Assembly: GCA_038380795.1 (NCBI GenBank)
Contig: CM076267.1
Coordinates: 10,275,501-10,339,500 of the forward strand
DNA length: 64,000 nucleotides
Reading direction: 5' to 3'
Source: Pyrocephalus nanus
Taxonomy: Eukaryota; Chordata; Aves; Passeriformes; Tyrannidae
The notes beneath the pieces were generated by a model. It was not told the DNA's origin. It did not search any database and worked only from the letters and a program-made list of their open reading frames with translations. Position numbers and translations under genes: made by a program. Within the stretch, counting starts at the first letter, position 1. The number at the start of each line of letters is the position of its first letter. This document shows positions 46,181 to 60,999 of this stretch, piece by piece.

Positions 46181-49100
46181 GTCCATTAGAGTCAATTAAG
46201 TTACCCTTTAAACTTCAAAGTGATCTGTCCATGCCCAAGCCTTACAAGCAGAGAGACAGAGAAGTATGGTCACTGTGGGTTTTGACATCACAAAAACCCA
46301 GAAGAACGATTCACACAGGTGCACACAACTTTAATTTTTATAGTCCATAGCTTCAAAAATTTCAAAAGTAAATCCAGCTAGTGGAAGAACTGCTTCCAGT
46401 TCCAGAGACAATAATATAAGCACAGGTTTGTCCTAAAATTAAATGTCTTCCCAGGTAGATAGAGACATGAAGAGTCAGAAGAGAGGTGTGAGCTTATTTA
46501 CAGGCTGGTGTGAGATGGCAGAAGGCATTCCAGCCTCGTCATACTCTGCTTCCCAAAGGACTCTTTAAACATGTTATTGTTTTCACTAGGATTTCATTCC
46601 AATGGGGGGAAACAATCCATCAAAGATATTTTCTTACTCTGCTCTAAAATGCTGCTTGGCTTTATGAGGTAATAATAAACATATTCATATTAAATTTTAC
46701 TCCTGTGAGAGACAAACAGCAGCACATATAAGAGCAGTTGCTCTGACACAAGTTCCACATTTTCCCAGTTCACTCACAAAAACAGATTTCCTTTCCATCT
46801 TGCATTTCAGACGGGGCTAGATTTCAAATGAAGAATGCTTTTGCAGGTGTAATTTTTGCTTAATTAGGGCACCCCCATTTGTGTGCCAGCCTTCGAGAAG
46901 GGAGAGCCAGGCTGAATACTTGTGCTTCCTTCTGTTTCTTTGTGGCTGCAAATCAAAGACCCAGAGAATATTCTGCACCCTAAATTCATTTAGAAGGTTG
47001 AAAACCATAATAAAGGCTCACGGCTTCAAAAAGCTGTACATGAGTGCTCTGCATTAACCATCCCTTCTTCCGTGCAATAATCTCAAATTGCTTTGACTAC
47101 GTGCTATGTAGATCAAAATCAGATTTCTGCTTGTGTCTTGTTAAAGCAACTTCCCAGTCACCAGCACTGATCTGAGATGGCAGTGACAGCACTGCTTAGA
47201 AACTCATCCAGATAACAAGAAAAAGAAATATCAAAGAATATAACTTGTGTTATAAATACAGTGTTCAGGCCACTTGCAAAAGTCAAGAGTTGTGAAAGCC
47301 AGACAGAGAAAAATGAGCATGTTTGTGTTTATGTATACATATATATATATGTACACAGATATGGATGGTATAAACCTGTCAGATTACCAGCCTATGTATA
47401 AAAGAAGTGCAACACCACCAGAAGTTGAAAGAGGCAATTTTTGGAGATGCTTTGCCATCCCTACCTGTGAGATATCTGGCTTTCCACGGGATGGGGACTC
47501 ATTGTGTTGCTCTGGCTTACCAGCTGGCATGTGCTGTTTGTCCAGCAGCAGGCTGCATTACAGCCATGGCATGGCTCTTTTTGGCTACCACCTGATTAAG
47601 ATGTTGGGGGTGACATCGTTGATTTCAGGGGCTGAGTGATCTGTACCCTCACACAGAAATGAATTGTCCTTTCCACTGTAACTCCTGATAACTTCCACAT
47701 CCCTAATGGCCTTTCACTTAACATCTCTGCAGAGAATGGAATTACCACCCCAATTTTATAACAGATTGGCTCATACTCTGCACCTGAATACAAGACTTTA
47801 CTGCAGACTTGTGACAAGAAACCGAGCAACAAACAGCTTTTTGCTGTTTGTGTGCTTTTGTGTGCTTGGAGAGCAACTCCAGCGCTGTTTCACAGAACCT
47901 GAACGGGGCAAAATGGCCACTGGCATTACAATAATGGAGATGATACCATTTTTATCTAATAGCACTTGATTTGTATCTATTACATACAGTTATAATATTC
48001 CATAATACAGGGAGTTGTGTGCATGCTGTGCCCTGCCGAATAACCCACTTTAAATTTCTATGAACAGGCATAATATATTCCATCTCACTCTCCATAGAAT
48101 TCTTCCTTTGTCCATAATATGCTTTCAAGCAGTTTTTATTTGCAAATAAAAATGCTTTTGAGGCAACATTTCATTTAGTTAGGCCCTGAGAAAGGGAGAT
48201 ATGGCTGGAACACTGGCTGATAGTCATCTGTCTTCCAAATAGTAACTGCTTGCAGATCTAGGAAAGCCGTTAAGTGGATTTTGTAAGACCCACAAGGTAA
48301 TGTTTACACTTCTTTGTACACAGATCTGTTCTTGGATGTATTTAGGATTTTTTTTTCAAGTCCAGGAGATCTCCTATGGATTTGAATACTCAAAGGTCCC
48401 CTCTGTCCTGAAGGCTGTGCCAGGGGATTATCAATGTCCAAATACCACTGTCAGCATCTGAAACCATTTGTTGGGTGCTCCATTTTGAAGTGGAGAAAGA
48501 AAGAGGTGCTTGCAGAGCACCCATCTGCACACTGTGAGGTGAAGGTCCTTCTTGGCTTAAACCAGTGCTGAGGACTGAAAGACATCAATTCATTCTTCAC
48601 ATTAGGAGGAAAATGCTGAGGAACCAGCTATTTCCTATTTTCCTTTGTTGCTGGCCAAACCTGGCAGTAGGAGATGCTTTCAAGCCTCCAGCAACTACCT
48701 ACTCTCATTTCTGAAATTACACAGTTCTACAATGGATTATCCCAGACACAATTTTCCAAAAAAAGAAACAAATCAGAAAATATAAAAAGACACAAAGGTC
48801 AATAACACCTGTTTTGGAGTATCCATCAAGTGATGTTTACTGTCATGAAAAGGTAATATTTCTGCAAGAGCATTACAGACTGAAGCAGTTTGTGCTGTGA
48901 TGCATGGGAAGCAACAGGGATATTGCAGACAATCCATAGTCTGGAGAACAACACTCCACCTTGGGCCATCCAGGGCAGGAGGACAATAAATCCTCCTCCA
49001 ATCCCACTCACAAGTCTTTGCACATCAGACCAAGTCTGAAAGATGAGATTGCCAGGAGCAATATCTTATAAACCTCATCTGCTGCCCAGCTTGTCCAGAC

Positions 49101-52100
49101 TCTCAGCAGGAGACTCTGCACGTTCACTTGGGCATCAGCCAGTGACTCTCATGGTCTTAAATGATCCTTTAAATTCTGGTAGCTGAACCACAGGACAGGA
49201 AAAGGGATAAATCTCATGAATTAAACGATGTAACTGAATGGTCAGGTCAATTCTAAGACATACTTGACAAAATCAAAACCCCAGGACCTCAAGACATCAT
49301 TTGGTCTATGCCAACCCCATAAGTGGCAAAAACCTACACTTTCTTTAAAAATCCACACAGAAATAGCTCTCAGTTTAGAATGGGGCCATCAAAATTTAGC
49401 AGCCTCCTTCTTGCCTTTTTCTTGCCTACAAGAAAAAAATTCCCTCAACTTTGTCACAGAAAATTTACGTCAACATGACATGTGTGTGGAAATGCCAACA
49501 TCAACATTTAAGTAGCATGGTGCAGCATGTCAGAAAATGAGAAATACCTGTGCAAAACTATCTCCAAACATGAAAACTATACTGAGTAGGGTTCTTTGTG
49601 ACTGTGGGCAGAGAGAAGCAATTTCAGTGAGGTGTACCTCTGTCTTCCTGCCCCAGACTTGTCTTCCTACTGTCTCTTGACTTCCACAACAAGGTATCTG
49701 GGTTTGGCTTGTTCTGCTCAGAGAGATGTAGTTTCTATTTAAATTGCAGCAACGGAATGTTAAAGAAAAACTAAGGTGCCACTTAAGCTCCTAATCACAT
49801 TCAGGGCTCCTTGGTACTGAGCTGAATGCCCTTATTTTCCCTAGAACTTCTGTGCTGATGTCAGGCATTCAGCACATCACGGGAGATACTTTCTGCTGTG
49901 CTTCACTACTGCCTCGAACCCACAACTCTTCAAGGAAAGCCCAGAGCAAAACAAGAAGGCAGGGGATTAGATTGTCCTACATGACACCACAAAGAGATAT
50001 AAGATGACTATAACTTGCCCCCAACAAACTTCCACAGTCCCCAAATCTGGAGGTGTATCTGTAGCCACCACACATGTAGCAGCAGAAAGAAAGGAGAGCT
50101 GGAAGCAGAGACATAGGACAGAGTAAACCTGACTGTATTCCTTGAAAGAAAGAAAGGATCAGTCTCCAGGGTATCTGCAATTCCTGGACTGGTGCAGCTA
50201 CAGTCCATTGGTAATAAACAAAATTTCCAGAATTCCTGAGAATTGAGCCAAAGGCATAGGAGAAAAATTCTTGCACTTAAATTAAGCATCAAAATGCAAA
50301 AGTACAAATCTATTCTTCCATAATGCATGGGAGTATAATATATGTGAATATCCAAGCATCAGTTAAAACCCAGACACACTTCTAAGCATATCCACCAGGT
50401 AGAAAATACACCTGGATTGACTGAAAAGAATGCCCTGTCCACGCTTAGTAAGGCTCATTTATTCATTTAAAGAAATATAATCTTAAAAAACTTGCTCTAG
50501 CCTTTGATGTCCAGTCATCAGTACAAAAGGCATTTGGAGTACTGCTCAGACTTAATTAGCTTGCTCCTTTTTTATACATGATCTCAGTCACACACTAATT
50601 AATCCATTTATAGTTTAAAATCTATCAGTCAAATCCCATACTTCATTCCTAAGACAACTTCAGAAATGGATCCACTCCTCCTCCTAATTTGTTGCACTAC
50701 TAGAAACATCTACCCCTCCTTTGGACAGTCCCGCTTTCCCAGTCAAGGAAAAAAAACCCCAGAAAACATTCACCTCCAAGGAGTTCCTGAACTTGGATCA
50801 CCCGGAAGCAGGGCTGCTCAGTACACAGAATAAAAAGGAAATATAAGCCTTATTTTGTAAAAAAGGAGAATGATGAAAAGCTGAGCTCCACCTCCTGTAT
50901 TTCACTGAGCCACTGCTGCACATAATGCAGAGAGCTGTCAAGAGATTTAATTAGGATACAAAATCCAGCGATTTAAGAATTCTCTCTCCTTAGAACATTC
51001 TTAGGGATTTGCTCAGAATTAGAGGATGGTTTAAACATTAAAGGGTTTTTTTTCCCTTTAATGAGATCAGCTGCATAGTGGAAAATGAGACTTTATTTAT
51101 CTAAATATCACATGAAGAACTGAATAATTTAATAACCTCGCTCAACTAAATCCAACCCAATATATTTACACGTCTTTTTTTCTTCTTCACATAAAATACT
51201 TATTTCGTGTTTGACTTGCAATGTATAAACAACTCTTAGCTCTACAAACCATAAAGATAAATAATAAGAATTCTGCATTAAAAATCAACTGTTATCTTTG
51301 CTAACAATAAGAAGTCTTTCAGTTTGTACTTATATTCAGTCCTGAAATCATATGGTTATTCACTTAGCTAGATCTCTAAGTGAATGCTTCTGGACATAAA
51401 AAAAACTTTCACCCAGTTTAAAAGTGTTACATACCCTTCCAAAAGCAATTCTTGTCCATTTTAGATCAAGACTAGCGCTGGTAATCAGTAACATCCAATG
51501 GATTCTTAGGGATCTAGGAATGACTGAGGTATGTGTTTGTTTACATACAGTTTTGCAGAAAAATTCATCATTTCCAGGGCTGGGAAATAAAATCTAGCAC
51601 ATCTATTTCCTTTTGATACTGCTTTATCTATCACTAGGGCCAGGTTCAGCCACCCTTGCAAACATTTACTGTCTCAATGGAATGATCCATTTAGCTTAGG
51701 TTAATTTAGTTCAGTCAAGTCAGGGTAATCAGTTCGCCCAGGATTAAGAAAATGACTGAGTACTGGAAAAAACAACCCAACAAACAAACACAACAGGACG
51801 ATTTGTTTTCCCCTGATGATACATCAAAAAGAAATGAGTGTGGAAAACTGGGACTTAATGATTCAGAAGGACAGATCGCCCAAAAATAATGTCTGCTTTA
51901 TTACACAGAAATAATATTTTAAACCTTTTAAAATACAACTATACATGGATTAGTAAAAAAAACCCCCAAAACTCTTCATCCAAGACAAGGAACATAGATT
52001 TACTTAACCAATACTAAGGCTACTTTTCAGTACAAGTTTTCTGCATTTTAACTGAAATCCATTTTCCATCTTAGCAACTTTGATATAAACTATGAATGAA

Positions 52101-55100
52101 AAGTAAGCTGTTAAATTAAAATAACATTACTCACTATGTTCTAAATGATTAATGCCTAAAAGTTAAAAATAAGAGAAAGAAATTTGAAGCTTCTTCTTTG
52201 AATTATTTGAAGCTATATAATTGCTTCTAATGTAATTACTTGCTGGCAAAACTGCCAGATTTGGTATAAATTATGTGCCTTGGCAAATCATCATGTCCTA
52301 AAGTTTACTAAATCAAACCACGTGTCCCTTGTAAAAGGATCAAAAAGTAAAAACAAGGACACTTCTTGTGTCTGTTACAGAGACTAGATGGGCTCAAGGT
52401 GCCCACTTTGGTGCCTCTCCTCTGCCCGTGTAATTCTGTGGCCATGCATGAGCTCAGCAAATGGAAAAGCTTCATTTGTGCACAGCTGCCAGCATGCACT
52501 CTGCTCACCAGTCACTTTCTTAGCAGGAGAGCACACGCTTAAATTAATATTTATTAAGGCTCTCTAATGGCAGTGGCCGCTCCGTGCGCTTCCACTTCAA
52601 CCCGTGGTTGCCTCAGCAGAGCAAGGTATGGAACAAATCAGTGACCTGTTTGCAATGTCTGCTTCCATGACTGTAAGATATGGCTGTGGGTGGTGGCAAA
52701 ATGCAAGTGAGGTTTCCACCTCAAGCAGCTTCTCCCTTTCAGCTGCAAACAGCACACAAAAGTGGAAGAGTGCAGATTGCTGCTGTCTGTGACCGCTTCT
52801 TTCAAAGTCAGAGATGCTCCTCGGTCAAGTAGAGCAGGAGAAAAGTAAGAGAAGCATGGTAGGTTGCAAAGATGTGCACAGAAAGGAGTAAAACCCTACA
52901 GCACTGTACAGGCTCAGGAATAAGTTCGGTTGTGGGTTTTGATCACGTTTTGTTCAGGTAGGAACACTTTGGAGCACACTTAGCTCCTTGGCTCCTGATG
53001 AGCCTTCACTCTGCACAGGGCTGGGGCAGCTGCAAGCTCTCCCTTCACAGCAGGGTGCTGGAAGGCAGCTGAAGAGACCAATATTTGGTGGTTTTGCTTC
53101 ATGGGCTGCAAATGGCTTACAATAAAATCAAAGGAGAGAACAGAGAAATGGGACTATGTAGGGGAGAACTCACCTGATCTGAAGACACATCTAAAAAAAT
53201 CAATGCATCACTCACTAAAAGTGTCTACATCTCACAATTAACAACAAAGAGATTCCTGATTAGCCCAGATGGAGGTGTAAATGTTGTAAACTTCTGAAGT
53301 AGGATCCATCAACCCCACCCACAGCACCTTCAGAGAGCTGAGATCCTGGGGTGCCTTCGAGTTTCCTCAGCTCGGAGTTTTGCCATTAGTAGTAAATCAA
53401 CATGTTTAGGCCAAATAGCACCACACACACTGCTTTGGAGGGTGAACACTTTGGAAAACAGCACAGGGTTTGAACTATGGCATGAAGGAAGATTTTAAAT
53501 AGTTTAGGTAAAAGCTGATGGTGTAACAACCATCTTTTTTTTTTCCCGCTGACTAACCTAAGACCCCAAACTTTGAGTGCGTAACACATCACAGACACTG
53601 TGCATTGCCTGGCAGGGTAGTCACCAACACAGCAACAACCTTTCCTTTCCATTAGTCTTACATCTAGAGATTTGTCTGTAGGTGAGCAAAACCACACTGC
53701 ACTTGGGATGAGGGTCTGGGCATATAGAACATTCCAGCCCCTCCTCTGGCAACCTCTGCTTGCCTTAGCTGGGAGCCCGAGTTAGCACTTCGCAAGGACA
53801 AGACAATCTCTATAGACAATACACATGGAGTAGGAGAAGGGAAAGAGAACAATCCTATTTATGCCATTGGCAAACTGCAGTACCACAGTGAGGAGAAGCT
53901 GGGAATGAAACCATCTCAATCCAGCATAGTCAGGTGTTCAGTCAAATAACTGTCTTACCCTTCAAAAAGAGAAGGAAAAAAATTAAAATTCTAATAAGTA
54001 TTTTCTTTAAAAAGAGAGTACATGTATGGAAGAATATAAACAGTAAGAACACAGCATCAGTATTGGTATAGAGGCCTTTGATAGACTGATGTTCTGAGGA
54101 TACAAAATGATACTTTCCTAGCACATGCACAGCACACTCAAGATGAACTGAAAACGAGACCACGTTATCAGTAGTTCACTACTGATGCCAGGTTCTCATA
54201 CTCCGCTTTTCATTTTCATCAAGCCTACTTCATTACCAGTGCCTTGATGCAAATTAAAATGAAGTCATCAGACTCTAGACAGATATACAATTTTTGTTAG
54301 AAAGGCGATGAACCCAGTTCCTGTTCCTGCGAGTGATTATGCAGTAAGCAGTCTAATTTTCTACAGATGGCTTAATGAGACTGCATATGCATAAAAAGTT
54401 ACCCACAGGCATATTTGCAGTAGAAAGGCCACGGTTATCTCTTAGCTGCAGGGTCTTCCAGGGACCCAAGCAATTACCACTGTTGAGAGCAACAAAAGCA
54501 ATGCTACAAATGCATCATTAGAACAAATATTTCATAACTGGGCTTTACTACTTACACCTGGTGCTAATATTCTTAATGATGGAGCACCACTCGGGGGGAA
54601 AACTTCCTGCACTCTGTGGTCATGGATACACCAGCGTGGACACAGCCAACCTGTGCCTCCATGATGACTGCAAAGCTCAGAGGGAGCTGATGCCAGGGTG
54701 GCATTGGTGGCTGAGCTGCAGAGCTGCAGCTTCACAGAATTAGCCAGATCACCTTAAATCCTCTCTCTGGGACCAAGGGAGGGATGGACAGAACTAGGTG
54801 GGATTATGGAGGCCAGTATTCCCTGCACAGCTGGGGACCCCATCACCCGTCCACACAGTGCCATCCCCTTCACGGTTTGACCAAGTTGCCACCTCTCAAA
54901 CATCCCTCAAGGCTCTTGACTTTGTGAAGGTTTTGGCACTGAGCTGAGGGAAGGATGGTCACCTCTGTGGGAGCAATCACCCCAGGATGGTGGGCTGTGT
55001 CCAGGCAAGGGCAGCACCAGTGCAGTGGGGACACCAGACACCTTTGTCACGGCGGTGGGAGTAGTGGTCATGGGGAAAGCTCCAGCATCCTGGGGATGAC

Positions 55101-58100
55101 CCCAAACGAAGGGCATGCCCAGAAATGTACCAGGGACCAGTTGGGACATTATCTTGTCAACCATTTATAGTCTTCCCGTTACTGCAATGGAATGTTTCCA
55201 GGAATAAGTCCAGCATTACCACTTCTACATTTCTTCAGTGCTGCTCTCAGCAGGTGTCTTTAAACTTGTTGGAGGCTGAGCACATTTTGTCTGCTGTACC
55301 CCTTCACTCTTTAGCACAGACTGGCTGCTAAAATTTCCACCTGTCCTATATAATTTGTATCCAAATTCTGACTGCAAATTGCATAGGAATGCACTTTCTC
55401 ACTTTGCCCATGTTTTGCCTTGCTGCTCTTTAACATGGAGGGCATGAGAAAAGGAATTTTTATCAGTGACAGTCATATATATATGCCACTTGCTTCCACC
55501 ATGGACTGGGATGACTGAATTGCCACAAGTCAGAGAGACAAGGCAGCCCCAGGTACTCTTAGGTGACTGAGAGGCTGGAAACCATTCCCTTGCAGTCTGC
55601 ACGGAGCATGGACTCTGCAGCTACCCGGGAGCTGAGTAAGGAGTACGTGGCCCAGGGATCTTCAAAGAGATCTTGAAAGGAAACAGCTGGTGATTCCAAC
55701 TCCCCTGCGTGTTTCTGAAAAGCTGCGTGAAGCATGTAAAAGGAAAGGAAATATTTGTCTTTGAAAAGAAAACAAAAAGTTGTTAAAATCTTGGAAGATA
55801 TGGCACCTCACAACAAAGTAGACAGAAGTAGTTCTTAAAAAATCTGTAACTTAATATTTGTCCTATAGGCTCCCACAATAGACCAGAAGCCAGGAAGGCT
55901 CCCTGCTTTGCTCAAACACAGACCAAGGACACAGTGAGGGTTAAGGGGATGAAGTGGTGACTGTAAGCTGGAACAAGCCTGTGTAGGAAGGGCTAATGAA
56001 ACCCACCCAGAAATCTGGAAGAACCCATTTGGAAACCAAAGTGATATGAGAAATGCTGCCATATGTGTATCTGCAGTACAATTGTACTGCAAATACCTAT
56101 GGAAACAGGAACTGGAAGAGACTGATTGGATAAATCCAGTGATAACAAAAGCAGCAATGTAAAACACATACATAAATTGGAAAGTTGCTCTGTTATGTAG
56201 AACAAATAGGTCTCCTGGCTCTGGACCCAACACTGTTGTCAAAACAATTATCAGTGAGTGAGGCAGAATCCATGGTCTGTTACATGGATGAGATGGAACC
56301 TCTCAGGACCCATTACCAGCCAAGGGTTAGACCTCATTAACCCTCGTTAAGCCAAGGAGGATTATATGTTGCAAACCAGATCTGAATTTGGCTTTAGATT
56401 TACCACTTGTTTACACAAGCAGCTCAGATAGCTCATTTCTGCTTCCAGACACCCTCACTGACTGCTCCATGCTTCCCTGGGAAAATTCTAATAAAATAGC
56501 TGTGCTATTCTGCTTTGTACAGTTCTTTTCAATCCTGCTCAGACTGGTCCAACCCCAGGTCTCATGCTGTTCTTCAGACCAGTCCAGTCTCCCTGCACAT
56601 CTTGCAGGATATGCTGGGTGAGTTGGCCTCTGGGAGTCTGCAAGAGCTGGGGAGCAGCCAGTTCCTCTCGCCTCCTCCAAAAGCTGGAGTAGCTTTTGGT
56701 CCTTTCTTTGAACTCAGACTTCACAGGTTGCATTTGATGAGAAAACTAAATGCAGGCTGGATGTCAGTGCTCTCTGCTCTTCAAAAAATGGTGCCATGCA
56801 GGATTTCATCTACAGCCTGCTGGACCCGGTGAGGCAATGGTGAGGAGCAGACATGGAGGGTAACAAGAACAGAAAAAGAACAGGTACAAACCAGATCTGC
56901 ATCTAAGCATCGCCCAGCCTCTGTTGCTGGGGAGCTTCAGCTCACCACATTTCTAAGGGATAAAGTTATATCCATCCCTACGTGCCGTGCAAACAGCCAA
57001 TGACTCCAAGGGCAAGCCAAGACAATCAATCTGCCACAGCTGAGCACATCCAGGTCTGCTGTTGTCACTGGGGGATTCGTAGCAGTTGTGCTTTGGGAAG
57101 CAAAACAAACAGCAGCACACTTCTGTACACACCAGCTCAGGCAGCTCACCAAAATCAAACCGGGCGAGTGAGGACTGCTCGACCTGGAGGATTTAATTAG
57201 AGTCACTCCCCCCCCTCCACAAACCATCTGAAGGGTTCAGAGTTTTATTCTTACTAACTTGCAAATTTACTGCTCTAATTCAGAAAATTCATGGTCTCAA
57301 ATGTCAAGAAGTTATGTTCAATTTCCTTGTGGTGTTTTGACCTTCTCAACATGAAGGAAGCAACCCTTAAAGAGCCAGCGAAGCCGGGCTGCAGAGAATA
57401 TTTATGCTGAAGGGCTCCTGTGCGCCTGTCAGGACAAGGCTCCACGCTGGGGACCTCTCATCCATCTCAGACCCAGGAGATACCTCCTAATTTCAGTGGA
57501 CAAATGTAGGACAAATATCAACATTTTGCAAAGAATTTGCAGACACAGTGAATAATCCAACCAAATCCAGTTTAGATTCCAAAATGGAAACTCAAAAACG
57601 TTTGTTTTCTAAAATAAATTATCATTTTGATTCATTGTACAAAACAAGGAACTGGACCCTCAGTTTTTTCTGTTTTTTAATGAATTGGCATCTCATGCAG
57701 CTGAGCAGGGTTATAACACAACTCAGTGAGAAGCAATACATTCCAGGGTGAATTTTGAATGGTTAGTGATTTCCAGAAGTAAATAAATCACCGAGTTTCA
57801 TTTTGAGCATTGCTGAAAATGTCACCCAAGCTGAAGAGGAGCTCATACTCCCTGCACAGCGGTCTGGTCAAGTTATTATCCACATGAAATATCTATCTTC
57901 CATGAAATTATATCCTTCCATCCATCCACAGGCTTTGGAATTGGAAGGATGTCCCCACGCTAAAAGCCACTGTTATAACCTGCATCTTCACTGGCATCCT
58001 CAGCTGCAAGGCAGAGGAAGCAAATGTGCCTGGGAGGTGAGTGTCTCCCCCTCTGTTTGAGCCCAACAGGCTCACTCAAGAACACTGTTGTGCCAACACT

Positions 58101-60130
58101 GAAAAATGTGCCCAAATGTCTAGAGGAGGAACGTGAAACTGCAGACACTGCATGCTGACAACTTTCGGCTAGTCAGTTCTAAACTGTCTGGGGATTTCCA
58201 TGCAGACAGCACGAGTTTTGCTACCCCACGTTGCACAGAGAGTTATTTCAACAATTTATTTCAACAACTGCCACCCTCTCGCATGCTCAGCCACGCCAGC
58301 TACCCAGTCCTCCTTGCTGGTGCAGACCTACAGGACGTGATACATGCACAGAGGATCTCAGTGCAGAGGAAAACCCTTCTTCCTCTTCCAGCAGCGTTGC
58401 TGCTGCTGTGGCACAGCAAAAGAGAGGTGAAACTCAGCTCCTGCAAGAGATCTGCGGCATCAGTTTGTGTTGGTTTTCACCCGTGGCAAGAGATCAATGA
58501 GGTGTAGGAGCAAAAGAAAGATGGCCCTCACTGGCATGAAGTTTTACAAGCATCCTCCTGCCGCTTCAGCCAGCTTGCACATTTCATAGCATTATGAATT
58601 TAAATGCCATGGGATAGATCTGTCTGGCAATAAATTCAGCCAAAGGCAATCTCTTAAAAAGCCATCATTATGTAAGGTTGTGCTTGCTCATTATAATGAA
58701 GGATGGAAAATACAGTATGCGTCACATGGTGTAATTCAAAATTGATTTCCTATTGTGACACATTTTACAGAGGCTACTCTGCACACTGTTTTTGCCATGG
58801 TCTAAACCGGGACTGTTTTCCCCCTTTTCCTGCCTTTTATCTTCTCCTGTTTGCCCAGTGCAGGAGACTATTTCAAGGCAATACCTTCATCTTTGCTGCA
58901 CATCAGAAGCAAAGCAAGGGAGGAGTGCTGTCTCCTATCCTGGCAGCTCTCCATCGCATTTTAAAACTCTTCCTTGAACCAAAAAAGCACATCACTCATT
59001 TTATTTCTCTACTCGTCAAAGAAGAGCTGGTTGCTAACAGCAAAAAGAGCCACTTGTGAAACATGCCAGCTCCTGGTCTCATCCTGCCAGGAGCTCTGTC
59101 ATCTCAGCTCCCACCGACGCTCTGCTTCCTACAAGAATCTGGACCATGCAGGATTGGCCTCTCCTAGAGACTCAGATGGTGCTAGAATTATATGTTTCTA
59201 CTTTGAAGACTGTATAAAACTCCTGTCACAACACCCTCAGTTTTTCAGCTGAGCTATTCTTTCTGTTGATTTAGATTTTACCTCTTCAGTTTCTTCAAAT
59301 TTGTAATCTTCTTTGTGCTAATGCTGGTAAATAGGTCTTTTTATCCCAAAAAATCACTTTGCCACCAACACTGCTTGGCACCCCTGTCTGCAAACTCAAC
59401 AGAGATGCCAAGGGCTGTGGTGTAAACTACATTTCCCATGTTTGATCTTCAGTGCTGTACCTGTACACCTTCACAGGTTTGTCAAGTTGGCGTTGAAAGC
59501 AAACACAGCCATGGTCCCACCTACACAAGAAGTTACCTTCAGCCAGGTTATATAGGTACAAACCCAGAAGGCTGCAGTCCCTGTGGAAATAAAAGCCATG
59601 ACTGCCCATCAAGAGCCACGTCAGTAAGGCCACCTGCCATGATACCATCTACGACCTGGGGCACAGGGCAAACAGCCCATGGGGCAGAGGAGCCTTGGGT
59701 GGCTCAGAGCCCTCTTTACTCACTCGAAATCCCAACACCCTGGGACTGGAAAGGCCACGAGCATAATTTGGTGATGATTTCTCAGTGCCTTTCCTCTCTC
59801 ACCCTGTGAGCTCTGGTTATACTGCAGAATGTCAAATACAGTCACAGTCTCCTTAGTAAATCTGTGTCCTGTGCATGCTCTTGCCTCCTATACATCAAAC
59901 CCTTCCTGCAGGACCCTGGGGAGGCAGCTGGCTTCCCTGGTAGGGAAAGAGCTGCCCTGCTCCTTGCACCAGGAACAGAGCTGCCAGGGCAGGAGTGAGT
60001 AGCTCACACAGACACTTATTTGTGCTTCCTATGCTACAAAGAAGCTCCAATTCCCCATCTTCAAAACTTGCAGGAATCATTAAAAGATTATTAAATGCCT
60101 GGGGTCCAATGAAAATTGGACTTTCTCTTA
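46180..60130. other. long intronic stretch, no gene seen
   Basis: Fourteen kilobases without a recognisable exon. Contains an alternating AT tract at 47336-47353 and a GC-richer patch at about 54540-55140 that gives overlapping frames on both strands. An AT-rich patch at 58561-58770 resembles conserved non-coding DNA. Frames of 60-142 codons show no family resemblance. Confidence 0.45.
47336..47353. repeat. alternating AT tract
   Basis: TACATATATATATATGTA, a self-complementary run of alternating purine and pyrimidine within a longer TA-rich block. Confidence 0.85.
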
Positions 60131-60140
60131 TTTCTATTTT

Positions 60141-60172
60141 TAGAAATAATAATTGAACTATTATTATTTCTA
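60141..60172. repeat. 13-bp perfect inverted repeat
   Basis: TAGAAATAATAAT at 60141-60153 is complementary to ATTATTATTTCTA at 60160-60172 across a 6-nt loop. It is entirely A/T-rich apart from one G:C pair. Confidence 0.9.
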
Positions 60173-60818
60173 TTTTCTGAGATAGAAAGCTCACAAACTC
60201 AACGTTTGGACTGGAGCAGCTCAGGAAAACAAAGCAGCCTGACAGCCATACAAAGCCTGTCGGGGTCCAGCTCTTGAAATCCTGCCCTAAGCTTGAGCTA
60301 CAGCACCATACTTGGTCCCTTTTGTCTTCCCAAAATAGCAGCTCACAAAGCTGGAGAAGAATCAATTCCCAAGTAAATCTCATGCAAATTGGAACCGCAC
60401 AAAGGATGCTATTAAACTGCAATGGACATCAGCAGCACCACTCTCAGACCTCCATGACATGTTCAAAAGAGGCTGATATTAATTAAAAATGGGTCTTGAT
60501 TTATTTATGTTTCTTTCCACTGTGCTTTGTTATTTTAATCACTGAAATACTGGCCACTTATGACCCATTCCATTGTGCAGTTTTATTCAAAATTAATACA
60601 TGCACATAATCTTTATTGAGTTACATAAAAAATAATAATGGAGTTTTGCCATCAATGTAAAACAACAAATTAGGTTTTGTCTGTCACTTCTGTTTGTCCA
60701 ATAACGATATTTAAACATATTTGAAATTAACCAGCTCAGATGTTAATCAGATAGAAGCAGGTCTGCAGCACCTTTGCATGAGTATAATGAAATAATATAT
60801 ACATGGAATAATTAAAAT

Positions 60819-60990
60819 TTCACATTTATGCAGCACTTTCCATCTCCAAGGGATCCCAGAACCCATTAACAAGTATATCAGAACAGACATATTTTGCAAC
60901 ATTTTGCCTTCCTGTGACAACTTCCTTCCGTGGATTTCAGACCATTTAACAAACAGTAATCAAGCCTTCAACACCCTGCAGGGAAGGGAA
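60819..60990 (-). mobile_element. MIR-like CORE-SINE tail, reverse orientation
   Basis: CACATTTATGCAGCACTTTC, then CATCTCCAAGGGATCCCAGA, then CCATTAACAAG, then TTCAACACCCTGCAGGG. Amniote MIR-type tails in reverse read TTATATAGCACTTTTCATC, AGGATCCCAAAGC, AAACATTAA and CACAACACCCTGTGAGG in this order. It is diverged, but four ordered blocks agree. Confidence 0.5.
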
Positions 60991-60999
60991 CGGGCTCCA

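Noticed and set aside
59895..60422. 175-codon minus-strand frame rich in Cys, Leu and Phe
   Set aside because: No recognised domain or splice context; it spans a palindromic AT-rich segment and a GC-richer segment as chance frames do.
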